Positions 27,589-37,256 of a stretch of DNA of 64,000 nt are shown here, piece after piece (positions within the stretch are counted from its first letter, which is position 1; each line of letters begins with the position of its first letter). The stretch is taken from positions 1 through 64,000 of the forward strand of contig NZ_QJGZ01000039.1 of NCBI RefSeq assembly GCF_003254585.1, in the 5' to 3' direction. The position numbers were made by a program, and so were the translations under genes. This DNA comes from Flavobacterium sharifuzzamanii (GTDB lineage: Bacteria > Bacteroidota > Bacteroidia > Flavobacteriales > Flavobacteriaceae). Below the pieces are notes generated by a model that saw only the letters and a list, made by a program, of their open reading frames with translations, ran no database searches and was not told the DNA's origin.

Positions 27589-28638
27589 TTACAAGATTAA
27601 CATCGCGTCTCCGTAAGAATAGAATTTGTATCCTTCTTTGATTGCTTCTTCGTATGCTTTTTTCATTAAATCGTGACCACAGAAAGCAGAAATCATCATT
27701 AATAATGTTGATTTTGGTGTGTGGAAGTTTGTAATCATACAGTTTGCAATACTGAAATCGTGAGGAGGGAAAATGAATTTATTCGTCCAACCTTCGTATG
27801 GATTCAAAGTATTAGCAGAAGAAACAGAACTTTCAATTGCACGCATAGAAGTTGTTCCTACAGCACAAATACGTTTTTTCTTTGCTTTTCCTTCGTTTAC
27901 AATATCACAAGCTTCTTGAGTAATGATTAATTCCTCAGAATCCATTTTGTGTTTAGATAAATCTTCAACCTCAACTGGGTTAAAAGTTCCTAAACCTACG
28001 TGTAAAGTTACTTCAGCAAAATTCACTCCTTTGATTTCTAATTTTTTCAAAAGGTGTTTTGAGAAGTGTAAACCAGCAGTTGGTGCCGCTACAGCTCCTT
28101 CTTCTTTTGCGTAGATAGTTTGGTATCTTTCAGCATCTTCAGCAGTTACTTCTCTGTTGATGTATTTAGGAATTGGAGTTTCTCCAAGTTCTGTCAATTT
28201 GTTTCTGAATTCTTCATAAGATCCATCGTATAAGAAACGTAATGTTCTACCACGAGAAGTTGTATTGTCAATTACCTCAGCAACTAACGAATCGTCATCA
28301 CCAAAATAAAGTTTGTTACCAATACGGATTTTTCTAGCTGGATCTACTAAAACATCCCAAAGGCGTTGCTCTGAATTTAATTCTCTTAGTAAGAAAACCT
28401 CAATTCTAGCTCCAGTTTTTTCTTTGTTTCCGTACAAACGTGCAGGGAAAACTTTTGTATTATTAAGAATTAAAACGTCTCCGTCATCAAAATAGTTGAT
28501 CACGTCTTTAAACATTTTATGTTCGATTGTGTTTTTTTTACGGTCAATTACCATTAAACGAGACTCATCTCTGTTTTCTGCTGGAAATTCAGCCAAAAGT
28601 TCTTTCGGTAAATTGAAATTGAAGTGTGATAATTTCAT
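27589..28638 (-). CDS. queA: S-adenosylmethionine:tRNA ribosyltransferase-isomerase
   Basis: A 349-residue QueA, which transfers and isomerises the ribosyl part of SAM onto preQ1 in tRNA to give epoxyqueuosine. Visible family blocks are [20 protein letters not shown] at the start, [15 protein letters not shown] near 55-70, [13 protein letters not shown] near 185 and [11 protein letters not shown]-like [20 protein letters not shown] near 215-232. Length is normal. It is one of two queuosine genes in the window, with queE at 3.4 kb. Confidence 0.95.
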   Translation of the reverse strand: MKLSHFNFNLPKELLAEFPAENRDESRLMVIDRKKNTIEHKMFKDVINYFDDGDVLILNNTKVFPARLYGNKEKTGARIEVFLLRELNSEQRLWDVLVDPARKIRIGNKLYFGDDDSLVAEVIDNTTSRGRTLRFLYDGSYEEFRNKLTELGETPIPKYINREVTAEDAERYQTIYAKEEGAVAAPTAGLHFSKHLLKKLEIKGVNFAEVTLHVGLGTFNPVEVEDLSKHKMDSEELIITQEACDIVNEGKAKKKRICAVGTTSMRAIESSVSSANTLNPYEGWTNKFIFPPHDFSIANCMITNFHTPKSTLLMMISAFCGHDLMKKAYEEAIKEGYKFYSYGDAMLIL

Positions 28639-28825
28639 ATTTGAGTTGTTGATTTTAGAGTGTAGCTTTTAGATTTGTTTATCCAAAAATTTAAATCGGT
28701 TGCAAATATACGATTGTGAGATAGGCGTTGTCAAGTGTTTTGATGTTTATTTTCAAAAGTCCTTGATTTACTGCACTTTCAGATTGACTTAAAAAGCTAT
28801 TCTTTAAGTCAATTTTAACTTTTTC

Positions 28826-29038
28826 GAACTATATAAGAAATATAAGTTCATTTAAAGCAAACCTATAATTTGGCTAAATCCGAAAAAAACATCTTTGAAA
28901 ACCTCAGTTAAAGCTGAAGGCAATTCATTTACGAAAAAAAATATCTAAAATTCAACCATAAAAAAACCTCTGGTTGAAACCAGAGGCTATGTTTTATTAT
29001 GCTTGAATTTAAATGAACTTATATTTCTTATATGGTTC
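28826..29038. mobile_element. 213-bp element with 31-bp terminal inverted repeats
   Basis: The ends 28826-28856 and 29008-29038 are inverted copies over 31 bases with a single mismatch (core ATATAAGAAATATAAGTTCA). Inside are a weak CAGTTAAAGCTG hairpin and CCTCTGGTTGAAACCAGAGG followed by CTAT, which is the half-site of the paired palindromes at 23.0 and 49.6 kb. The element lies immediately after the aroA stop and codes for nothing. A related single end lies just after the DAHP synthase stop at 41.96 kb. The other part of the 405-base spacer (28639-28825) holds no feature I can name. Confidence 0.55.
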
Positions 29039-29043
29039 AAAAA

Positions 29044-30273
29044 CTACAATTCTGAGATTTGAAAGTTCAAGGCTTTTAAATCGTTCCAGAAATCTGGGTA
29101 AGATTTGGAAACTACTTCAGCATCATCAATAATAATTGGAACTTTAATTGCTAAAGGTGCAAAAGCCATTGCCATACGGTGATCGTTGTATGTCGCGATA
29201 TGAATATCATGCTTAATATCTCCCGAACGCTCTAAAGTCAAACTGTCATTAGTTACAGAAATATTTGCTCCTAATTTTGTAAGCTCAATTCTTAAAGCTT
29301 CTAGTCGGTCAGTTTCTTTAATTTTTAAAGTATGAAGTCCTGTTAGGTGACACCCAATTCCTAAACCTAAACAAGTTACTACAATTGTTTGAGCGATATC
29401 TGGTGTATTATTTAATTCAAAATTTACATCTTGATAATTAAATCCTGCTACTTTTTCCAAAGTCATTTTGTTGTTTTGGAAAGTCGTTTTTACACCCATT
29501 TTTTCGTAAAGAGAAACTAATTCAGAATCTCCTTGAAGACTGTTTTCTTTGTAACTGCTCAAAGTAATTTTTGCTATATCGGCCAAAGCAACTAAGCTAA
29601 AGAAATATGAAGCAGAGCTCCAGTCAGACTCAACAACCATTTCTTTAGTTTCAACTGATTCTTTAGGAAATACTTTAATTACATTTCCTTCAAAACTTGT
29701 TTTAATATCTAAATCATTTAGCAGAGCCAAAGTCATTTTGATATAAGGAATTGAAGTAATTTCTCCTTCCAAAGTCAATTCTAAACCATTATCTAATTTT
29801 GAAGCCACTAATAAAAGCGCCGAAATATATTGGCTGCTGACATTCGCTGCCAAGTTTACTTTTGAAGCGGTAACTTTTTTTCCTTTAATTCGAATTGGCG
29901 GATAACCTTCTTCTTTTTCATAAGAAATCTCAATTCCCAATTGTCTCAAAGTATCAACCAAAATTTTTATCGGACGTTCCTGCATTCTGCTAGAACCTGT
30001 CAAAACGACTTCTCTACCTTCGTTAACCGAAAAATAAGCCGTAAGAAAACGCATTGCTGTTCCTGCGTGGTGAATATCTACAATTTCGTCATTTCCCGCC
30101 AAGGCTTTCTGCATTACTTCGCTGTCGTCTGAATTTGAAGTATTGGCTAAAGTAATATTTGGAAATAATGCTTTTAATAACAATAAGCGGTTCGTTTCAC
30201 TTTTAGAACCTGTAATATTTAGTTGCGAATCATCAATTGTGAATGGTGAATTCGTCGTTAATTTTAAATTCAT
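29044..30273 (-). CDS. aroA: 3-phosphoshikimate 1-carboxyvinyltransferase (EPSP synthase)
   Basis: A 409-residue EPSP synthase, which adds the enolpyruvyl group of PEP to shikimate-3-phosphate on the way to chorismate. Seen are GSKSETNRLLLLKAL (about 22-36), HAGTAMRFLTAYF (about 66-78), QERPIKILVDTLRQLG (about 93-108) and YNDHRMAMAFAPLA near 365. The ATG beginning MNLKLTTNS is chosen over an upstream in-frame TTG at 30315, since the extension has no family match. It follows the MazG-like gene by 98 bases. Confidence 0.94.
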   Translation of the reverse strand: MNLKLTTNSPFTIDDSQLNITGSKSETNRLLLLKALFPNITLANTSNSDDSEVMQKALAGNDEIVDIHHAGTAMRFLTAYFSVNEGREVVLTGSSRMQERPIKILVDTLRQLGIEISYEKEEGYPPIRIKGKKVTASKVNLAANVSSQYISALLLVASKLDNGLELTLEGEITSIPYIKMTLALLNDLDIKTSFEGNVIKVFPKESVETKEMVVESDWSSASYFFSLVALADIAKITLSSYKENSLQGDSELVSLYEKMGVKTTFQNNKMTLEKVAGFNYQDVNFELNNTPDIAQTIVVTCLGLGIGCHLTGLHTLKIKETDRLEALRIELTKLGANISVTNDSLTLERSGDIKHDIHIATYNDHRMAMAFAPLAIKVPIIIDDAEVVSKSYPDFWNDLKALNFQISEL

Positions 30274-30371
30274 GATATTAGTTATGAGTTGCGAATTATG
30301 AGTAACATAATCCAAGCGTGCAATTTACCACTCCTCGCCCGTAAATCAAAATTCACGCTGAAATTTCACAA

Positions 30372-30698
30372 TTATTTCAATTTATCATTGTTTTTGTGAC
30401 GATCTTTATCTCTAACTGATTTTAGATCCATTTTTTTGTCAAAAGCAGCCTGTAAATCAATTCCTGTTTGATTGGCTAAACAAAGCACTACGAAAACAAC
30501 ATCTGCCAATTCTTCTCCTAAATCTTTGTTCTTATCACTTTCCTTTTCAGATTGTTCTCCGTAACGGCGCGCAATAATTCTGGCAACCTCACCAACTTCT
30601 TCTGTAAGCTGTGCCATATTTGTCAATTCGTTGAAGTAACGAACTCCGTGTTCTTTTATCCAGGTATCAACATCTAACTGTGCATTTTTCAAATCCAT
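30372..30698 (-). CDS. MazG-like nucleotide pyrophosphohydrolase
   Basis: A 108-residue MazG-fold protein. The metal-binding pattern EEVGEVAR (about 30-37) and later EELADVVFVVLCLAN (about 63-77) give the EExxE and ExxD elements of the family. Such small MazG proteins hydrolyse non-canonical nucleoside triphosphates. It starts 3 bases after the stop of the DUF3857 gene, so it is part of that operon. Confidence 0.88.
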   Translation of the reverse strand: MDLKNAQLDVDTWIKEHGVRYFNELTNMAQLTEEVGEVARIIARRYGEQSEKESDKNKDLGEELADVVFVVLCLANQTGIDLQAAFDKKMDLKSVRDKDRHKNNDKLK

Positions 30699-30701
30699 CT
30701 T

Positions 30702-32690
30702 CTATATCTTTTTAAGAATTATTTTTTCATTTTGGCTTGCGATCATCTTTTGAAAAAACTCTTTTATCATTCCGTAATCCGCTGCTGCAAAAATACTATT
30801 GTTGATTTCTTTTTGGCTTACAATTTGAATTTTGTTTTCTGTAACTGAAAAATTTAAGATAAAGGACATCTGTTTATCTTCTGACATTATCTTTACTGGT
30901 TTTGGAATAGATTCTACAGCATAGCCTTCTGGAATCTGAATACTAAAATTGTACTTTTCCATGTTTTTATATCCGAAATAAACTGGCATTTGTCTTTTTT
31001 CTTGATTGAAAGGATTTTTACTTCGCGTAAAAAACAATAGTGGATTGACAAAAATCTTACCCTGGATAATATCCGAACGACTGCCTGAAGCAAAAGAAAA
31101 AGTTTCAATAACAGACTGATCTAAATTTGATTTCTGATTCTCTATTTTATAATTTGAAATCTCTACATCTCCCAAATTATTTTCAAATTTTTCTAAATAA
31201 GCGTCTTCAGTTTTAGTTTTGTTTTCTTCTCTAAAACTATATGCATCATATTCTGTTCGCTGAACTCTACCCTGCCCGTTCATTTTTCCATCAGGGTCAA
31301 TTTTGACTACAAGGCTGTAAATCTCTTTCGACTGTATTGCAGGATCTAATTCAATTTCTTGCGAATTTCCATCTTTCGTAATTAGCCTCCCTTTCCAATT
31401 TAAAACATTTAATGGCAAAATGTTAGGAGCTGTAAGCTTACGAGTTGCATCCAAAAGAATTCTTTTACCATCAATTTCGGCTGCCGCTATAACGTAATTG
31501 AATCCTGTTCTTGTGGGATAAACCGGAAGTCCATTTTGAATTGTACTTACCAAAACAGGATTTGCTTCTATACCTGCTGCGCGAAGCATGTTTATCAAAA
31601 TAAAATTTATTTCTGCAACATTTCCAGTTTGTTCTTTATAAGCTTTTTCAACTCCTTTTTCTGTGTAACAACTATTAATTTCGTTCCAATTCATTCGATT
31701 TTTGACATACGTAAAAATTAGATTCAATCTTTCTTTTTTATCCTCTACGTTAGTCAATAATGTATTCAAATCATCTGTAAATAAAGCGCCTTGATTAAGC
31801 TGTTTTCCAAAACTTTCGTCTTTAAAAATAGTTTTCGCAACACCTTCCCAAGTTAAACTGTAGTCTTTTACAGGCTGATCAGGAAGACGAACCCTTTCAA
31901 GTTCTTGCTGAATGCTTCCACGATAATTTTCAAGATTATTAATATAAGGTTCTTCTTTTAATGCTGGAACGTCTTTTCCTGTATAAAAAGTTTCAATTTG
32001 TTTATAGCTAAATGAACTTGTCTGACTGTAAGCATTATCAAAACTCTGACTACCATTTGTAAATTTAGATTCGGTTTCAAGCGGAATTCCTCCAATTAAA
32101 AGCGGTTTATAAATGTAAAACTCTGGAATCTGTGTTTTATAATAAAAATAGTTAAGAGGAATGTCAAACTGAATATCGAAATCAGGAAATTTCACAAGAT
32201 TTTCTGACCTTAAAAGATATTTGTACTCAATAATAGACCCTACTTTTACATTTGGCAAAGTAATCGTCTTTTCTTTCCAATACTTATTAATCTTGGTTTT
32301 AAATTCTCCCTGATTATTTAGTTTTGTTTTTACAATGTTTCCATTCTCTAAATTGTAAGTCACTGCTTCTGAAAATTCTAAACGATCCTCATTTAAGTTT
32401 TCATACCCGATATAATAACGCACTTTCTGGTCTGCCCAACTTAAACCTTCTTTCTTATATATTTTGATTTTTACTTCACAGATATGATTAGCATAAAATC
32501 CAACGTCTTTGTTATAACCAAAATAAGTTCTTCCCTTTTTAAACAAGATAGCAGCGGGTGCGCTGCTATCTTTAGGGTGAACTTTCTCATTCAATTCTGC
32601 GATTGTTACTTTGCCCAATTCATAATTTTGAGCTTGAATTGTTATTGTACTCCAAAAAAAGGCAATACATATTAGGAGAAATCTAGACAT
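30702..32690 (-). CDS. DUF3857 / transglutaminase-like secreted protein, catalytic residues lost (third of three)
   Basis: A 662-residue protein with a signal peptide (residues 1-20). The order is DUF3857 (about 60-230), a transglutaminase-like domain (about 295-410) and a C-terminal beta domain. In the domain core, TGNVAEINFILINMLRAAG stands where active family members have GDCK, so the Cys is replaced by Val, and GFNYVIA stands where His is expected. The Asp is kept in ILLDATRK. An enzymatic role is therefore unlikely and binding or scaffolding more so. It lies 3 bases after the second DUF3857 gene and is close to it in sequence. Confidence 0.85.
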   Translation of the reverse strand: MSRFLLICIAFFWSTITIQAQNYELGKVTIAELNEKVHPKDSSAPAAILFKKGRTYFGYNKDVGFYANHICEVKIKIYKKEGLSWADQKVRYYIGYENLNEDRLEFSEAVTYNLENGNIVKTKLNNQGEFKTKINKYWKEKTITLPNVKVGSIIEYKYLLRSENLVKFPDFDIQFDIPLNYFYYKTQIPEFYIYKPLLIGGIPLETESKFTNGSQSFDNAYSQTSSFSYKQIETFYTGKDVPALKEEPYINNLENYRGSIQQELERVRLPDQPVKDYSLTWEGVAKTIFKDESFGKQLNQGALFTDDLNTLLTNVEDKKERLNLIFTYVKNRMNWNEINSCYTEKGVEKAYKEQTGNVAEINFILINMLRAAGIEANPVLVSTIQNGLPVYPTRTGFNYVIAAAEIDGKRILLDATRKLTAPNILPLNVLNWKGRLITKDGNSQEIELDPAIQSKEIYSLVVKIDPDGKMNGQGRVQRTEYDAYSFREENKTKTEDAYLEKFENNLGDVEISNYKIENQKSNLDQSVIETFSFASGSRSDIIQGKIFVNPLLFFTRSKNPFNQEKRQMPVYFGYKNMEKYNFSIQIPEGYAVESIPKPVKIMSEDKQMSFILNFSVTENKIQIVSQKEINNSIFAAADYGMIKEFFQKMIASQNEKIILKKI

Positions 32691-32693
32691 AAT

Positions 32694-34709
32694 TTAAATA
32701 CGTTTTAAAACGATCTTTTCAGTTTCTTTTGCAATCATTCCCTTATAATACTCTTTTAGCATATCGTACTTTTCGGCAGAAACAATCGCTTCATTAATCT
32801 GATGCAAAATAACCAATTGTAAAGTATCTCCATTCGCTACGATATTAAATTTAAAAGCGCCAAGGTTATCTTCCATAGTCATTGCCGCAGGAGCTGGTAA
32901 TGTTTCAACTGTAAATCCTTCTGGAATTTTAATTGTAATATTATACTTATCAGCAAAAGGATAACTAAAATCAACTGGATATTCTCGTACTTCCTGCTTG
33001 AAAGGGTTTTTATCGTTCGTAAAAAATAGCATCGGATTTACGTATATTTTATCGCCAATCAACTCACATAAATTATTTCCTGTAAAAGAATACGTTTCTA
33101 TAATAGGAAGAAGTATATCTTTTTCATTTGTTTTTGAGTACTCGCTAATTTCTATTTTATTATTTTGGTTTTCTAGCTTTTCTAAATACTCTTCTTCTTT
33201 TAAGCTTTCAATATTACTTCGTGTAATCATTGCATTGTAATCCATGCATTGTCTTCTTGTTTTTCCAGTAATTTTTCCAGTACTATCAATACTATAATTC
33301 ATAAAAACATTATCAGCAGAAGTTTTTTCTGGCATCAGATTAATTTCTTCTGATGATCCGTCTTTTCTAATCAATCTTCCTGACCAATTTAAAACTCTTA
33401 ACGGTAAAACATTTGGAATCGAAAATTTTTCTGAAGCATCTAGTAAAATATTTCCGTTCGGAGTTTCGACAGCAGCAATTACATAATTAAATGCCGTTCT
33501 GTTTGGAAACAGAGCAATTCCGTTGGAACGCGTACTAACTAAAACTGGATTTGCAGTTAAACCAGAATAACGCAGCATTGCTGTAAGCATCAAATTTATA
33601 TCGGCAATATTTCCTGTTTTTTCCTTGTATGCTTTTTTAACACCATTATCACAGCTATAACCTGTATAATTGTTCCATTTTACGTTTGATTTTACATGAT
33701 TAAAAATAACCCATATCTTTTCTTCTGGAGTTTTAGTATCTGCAAGCAGCTTTTTCACATCCTCTTCAAAATATCCCGTTTTATTTAATTCAGGGCCAAA
33801 ATCGTCATATTCATAAATTGTTTTTACAACAGAATTCCAATCTGAAGAATATTCTTTCATTGAAGAATTTGGAAACTTTGTCAATGATAACTCATGAGAA
33901 ACCGCTGACATATAGTTTTCTATATTATTTACATAAGACTCATCTTTCATTGCCGGTAAATCTACAGCAGTAAAAATGGTTTGATTCTCTATGTAATCAT
34001 GTTTCTCTGTTGAAAAAGAAGTAGGTGCAGAACCAGGCCCAAAGTTTCTTTCTTTAACATTAAAAGTTATAGATTTTGGATTTTTTAATGTAGTTACTTT
34101 TGGAAAAATATATCCTTTTTGTCTTGAATTAAAAACATAATATTCAGGAATAAAAGTTGAGAATTCTGAATAATTAACAGGAATACTAGATTGAAAAGAC
34201 CATTCTCTAATCATTCTATCACTAGGACATTTTATAGTGTATCGAAACTCTATTACAGACCCTTCTTTTACATTTGGCATTGTCATTTTCTTCTGACCTC
34301 TAAACTTATTCAAGACTTCATCAAAAACCCCATCGCTCTTTAGCTTTGTTTTCTCAATTTTACCATTCACTAAATTATATGTAACGGCATCATTAAAAAA
34401 AACTTTTTCTTTTAAATTAGTAGTATTGTAATACCATATTTCCTGATTAGCCCAATCGTATCCTTCTTTTTTATAAATTTTAATTCTAGTTTCCACATCA
34501 GTTAATGTGACAAAACCATCATTAGGATCATATTCAACTCTTGCGGTCCCTCTTTTATACAAAATCGCTGCTGCAGCTGTAGAGTCTTTCGGATGCACTT
34601 TTTGTTCTAATTCTGCAATGGATACTTTTCCTAATTTAAATTCCTGCGACATCGCTTTCGAAGCGATCAGTAAAATCACAGTTAGACTAAATAACTTAAT
34701 AATTTTCAT
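32694..34709 (-). CDS. DUF3857 / transglutaminase-like secreted protein, catalytic residues lost (second of three)
   Basis: A 671-residue protein with a signal peptide (residues 1-21, ending AMSQ). DUF3857 and transglutaminase-like domains are in the same order as in its neighbours. TGNIADINLMLTAMLRYSG shows Ile in place of the catalytic Cys, and AFNYVIA shows Tyr in place of His; NILLDASEK keeps the Asp. The start, FKLGKVSIAELEQKVHPKDS, matches the next gene (YELGKVTIAELNEKVHPKDS) closely, so these two are the more recent duplicates. It lies 30 bases after the first DUF3857 gene. Confidence 0.85.
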   Translation of the reverse strand: MKIIKLFSLTVILLIASKAMSQEFKLGKVSIAELEQKVHPKDSTAAAAILYKRGTARVEYDPNDGFVTLTDVETRIKIYKKEGYDWANQEIWYYNTTNLKEKVFFNDAVTYNLVNGKIEKTKLKSDGVFDEVLNKFRGQKKMTMPNVKEGSVIEFRYTIKCPSDRMIREWSFQSSIPVNYSEFSTFIPEYYVFNSRQKGYIFPKVTTLKNPKSITFNVKERNFGPGSAPTSFSTEKHDYIENQTIFTAVDLPAMKDESYVNNIENYMSAVSHELSLTKFPNSSMKEYSSDWNSVVKTIYEYDDFGPELNKTGYFEEDVKKLLADTKTPEEKIWVIFNHVKSNVKWNNYTGYSCDNGVKKAYKEKTGNIADINLMLTAMLRYSGLTANPVLVSTRSNGIALFPNRTAFNYVIAAVETPNGNILLDASEKFSIPNVLPLRVLNWSGRLIRKDGSSEEINLMPEKTSADNVFMNYSIDSTGKITGKTRRQCMDYNAMITRSNIESLKEEEYLEKLENQNNKIEISEYSKTNEKDILLPIIETYSFTGNNLCELIGDKIYVNPMLFFTNDKNPFKQEVREYPVDFSYPFADKYNITIKIPEGFTVETLPAPAAMTMEDNLGAFKFNIVANGDTLQLVILHQINEAIVSAEKYDMLKEYYKGMIAKETEKIVLKRI

Positions 34710-34739
34710 TGGTAATTTTTGATTTGCTTGGTTTACTTG

Positions 34740-36647
34740 TTAGTTTTTGGTCAATATTATTTTAGCGTTATCGTTTCGAGAAACTTGTTCCATAAACAAG
34801 CGATACTCATCGTATTCTTTGTTCGAATATTTTCCTTTATTCAAAAACATTGATCTTTTATAAGTCAATTTATTATTATCTTTTTTAATAATTTCTGTTT
34901 TGTACTCACCAAATTTTCCTTTTAACTCGTAGTTTGAAGGAAGAAATTCGATGTTATAACCTTCTGGAAGATTTATCTCGATTTCATCTGTATCTAAATA
35001 GCCACGCTGAATTTGAAATGGATTTTTACGGTTTCGAATTCTTTTTAAATTTCCTGTATACTGATTAAAAGCATCAACTACAAAGATCATTTTATTACCC
35101 GTCAGCGCTCCATAATTTGCAGCACTTAACTGAACGTCTTCAGTAAAACGAACATTTTCTTTATCGTTGGTAAAAGTTATTTTACCCAATTTCAAATTGC
35201 TGATATTATCCCAATAATCTTTGTAATGCTCTTCTTTTTCGTTTGGTTGCATGGTCTCAACGCGTAATTTAGTAGCATACTGGCTTCCCTCAGACGCTAT
35301 TTTTAATGTTCCCGAAAAATTTCCGGCTCCATCAATTGTGTAAACTCCTTTACCAGCTTGAGTATTTCCTTTGTCATCATAGATTTTTGTACGAACAATT
35401 TCTCCACCTTCTGGCTTTACAACCAAAACATCACGATCATCGGTAAAAGTTCCTTGATAACCAAATGGATCATCCTGGCTTGTGCACTCTAGCCAGATGT
35501 ATTTATCTTTATTTGGAATTGCGAGAATCATGTGGTTTCCTTGCATCGATACAAAATCAGACTGAATATCTGCTTTGTAACGATCACCATATAAAATAGT
35601 ATTATAGGACGGAACATCTACAACTTGCAAAAGTGCTTTTGTATAATTTGACAATGCTTTACAATCTCCGTATCCTAAACGATCAACATCATTGGCTTGC
35701 ATAGGTTTCCAGCCACCAATACCAACTGCGATGTTTACATATCGGGATTTTTTCTGCACATAATCGTAAATGATTTTGGCTTTCTTGACAGGATCTTTTT
35801 CATCCCCAACAAGAGCTTTGATTTTTGTTTTGGTTTCTTCGGGCAGAATAGTTGTGCCTGTTAAGATTTTATCACCATACCATTTACCAAATGCTTCCCA
35901 TGTGGTAGCATTTCCGTCAACTCCTTCCAAATGGAAATTTTCTAATCCCATCATAACTTTAGGAAAAAGATCTGAAGGAGAAGGACTAAGATCTTCTTGT
36001 TTTTGAGCAACTATATTCGTTGCTGTATAACTTAAATTGGTATCGGTATCGGCCGTTTTTTGTATATTAAAATTTTCAAATCGGAACTCTTTTTTCTTAA
36101 AGCCCAATCCTTTCGGAAAAGTAACATTCAAAATACATTTTTCTACGCTCAAGTTGTAGCCATCAATAAAATACCATTGCGGTATAAAAGCAGTATTTGA
36201 AGTTTCGGTCTCGCACGAAAAAGCAATTGTAAATGGATACGAAATTGGAGTATAATCCAAATAAAGCACGCGATTATCTGAAAAAAGAGTACTTCCGCTT
36301 ACTGCACTTTGATCTCTAAAATCTTTTCTTTTTATTTTTTTGATTTCATTTCCTAAAGCATCATAAACTACGGCTTCAATATTATTTATTGACGTTGTTT
36401 TATCATAATGACTAAAGGCATCAATATCTTTTAAACCTTTTTCATTTAAAACCGAAACGACCCTTTGAATCTTGATATTCATACTTCTTTGTGAAGCAAT
36501 GACTATATCCATTTGGTTTAAACGTAGAACAGCATTCCCATTTTGTTTTAAACTATCAGGAACGGCAGCTATAGGATATATATTCTTCTGGGCAGAAATA
36601 TTGGCAGTAAGTAATATAAAAAATAATGTGCAAAACAGGTTTTTCAT
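34740..36647 (-). CDS. DUF3857 / transglutaminase-like secreted protein, catalytic triad intact (first of three)
   Basis: A 635-residue protein with a signal peptide (residues 1-19, ending ISAQ). DUF3857 covers about 50-215 and the transglutaminase-like domain about 280-400. The Cys is in LGYGDCKALSNYTKALL, the His in QGNHMILAIP and the Asp in WLECTSQDDPFG, so this copy keeps the Cys-His-Asp triad that its two downstream relatives lack. It could be a periplasmic peptidase or amide-forming enzyme; substrates of the family are unknown. It begins the run of three and lies 64 bases after dtd. Confidence 0.87.
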   Translation of the reverse strand: MKNLFCTLFFILLTANISAQKNIYPIAAVPDSLKQNGNAVLRLNQMDIVIASQRSMNIKIQRVVSVLNEKGLKDIDAFSHYDKTTSINNIEAVVYDALGNEIKKIKRKDFRDQSAVSGSTLFSDNRVLYLDYTPISYPFTIAFSCETETSNTAFIPQWYFIDGYNLSVEKCILNVTFPKGLGFKKKEFRFENFNIQKTADTDTNLSYTATNIVAQKQEDLSPSPSDLFPKVMMGLENFHLEGVDGNATTWEAFGKWYGDKILTGTTILPEETKTKIKALVGDEKDPVKKAKIIYDYVQKKSRYVNIAVGIGGWKPMQANDVDRLGYGDCKALSNYTKALLQVVDVPSYNTILYGDRYKADIQSDFVSMQGNHMILAIPNKDKYIWLECTSQDDPFGYQGTFTDDRDVLVVKPEGGEIVRTKIYDDKGNTQAGKGVYTIDGAGNFSGTLKIASEGSQYATKLRVETMQPNEKEEHYKDYWDNISNLKLGKITFTNDKENVRFTEDVQLSAANYGALTGNKMIFVVDAFNQYTGNLKRIRNRKNPFQIQRGYLDTDEIEINLPEGYNIEFLPSNYELKGKFGEYKTEIIKKDNNKLTYKRSMFLNKGKYSNKEYDEYRLFMEQVSRNDNAKIILTKN

Positions 36648-36711
36648 TAGTAGGTATTTTCGTCAAATATATATTATTTTCAGAAATCCTTAACAAATGT
36701 TTAATAATATT

Positions 36712-37164
36712 TTACTCCTTGTTTTTGCTATCCATTACAATGGTAACTGGTCCGTCATTTAGAAGACTGACTTTCATATCTGCACCAAAAATTCCGGTTT
36801 GCACTTTCTTTCCAAACTCTTTTTCTATTGCTTGAACAAAGTTCTCGTACATTGGAATGGCAAAATCTGGTTTGGCTGCTTTTATATAAGAAGGACGGTT
36901 TCCTTTTTTGGTTGATGCGTGAAGTGTAAACTGACTTACAACAATAATATCGCCGTCAATATCTTGAACCGAACAGTTCATGACATCATTTTCGTCGCCA
37001 AAGATTCTCATTTTTATGATTTTTCCAGCGAGCCAATCAATATCTTCCTGAGTATCGGCTTCTTCAATTCCAACTAATACTAATAATCCTTTTTGAATGT
37101 CTGCTGTTTTTTGGCCATCAACTGTTACTGATGCCTGGGAAACTCTTTGAATTACTACTTTCAT
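36712..37164 (-). CDS. dtd: D-aminoacyl-tRNA deacylase
   Basis: A 150-residue DTD, which clears D-amino acids (and Gly from tRNA-Ala) from tRNA. The active-site motif SQFTLHA is at about 79-85, GNRPSY follows near 90 and the C-terminal proline motif is in LLNDGPVTIV near 136. The start MKVVIQRVSQASVTVDG is typical. It lies between rsgA and the DUF3857 genes on the same strand. Confidence 0.94.
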   Translation of the reverse strand: MKVVIQRVSQASVTVDGQKTADIQKGLLVLVGIEEADTQEDIDWLAGKIIKMRIFGDENDVMNCSVQDIDGDIIVVSQFTLHASTKKGNRPSYIKAAKPDFAIPMYENFVQAIEKEFGKKVQTGIFGADMKVSLLNDGPVTIVMDSKNKE

Positions 37165-37186
37165 TTATTTAAGTCTGAAAGCCGAA

Positions 37187-37252
37187 AGTCAAAAGTCAAA
37201 AGTCTAGTAGGTTGTAAAAAACTTTAAGACTTTTGGCTTTTGACTTTTGACT
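37187..37252. repeat. AAAGTCAAAAGTC inverted repeat between rsgA and dtd
   Basis: AGTCAAAAGTCAAAAGTCT on the left faces AGACTTTTGGCTTTTGACTT on the right across a short loop. A single-arm relative lies at 45.40-45.43 kb. It can form a long hairpin in the rsgA-dtd spacer and may act as a terminator. Confidence 0.6.
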
Positions 37253-37256
37253 AAAT

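Noticed and set aside
30274-30315. TTG-started extension of aroA
   Set aside because: The added residues have no counterpart in the family, and the ATG at 30273 gives a normal N-terminus.
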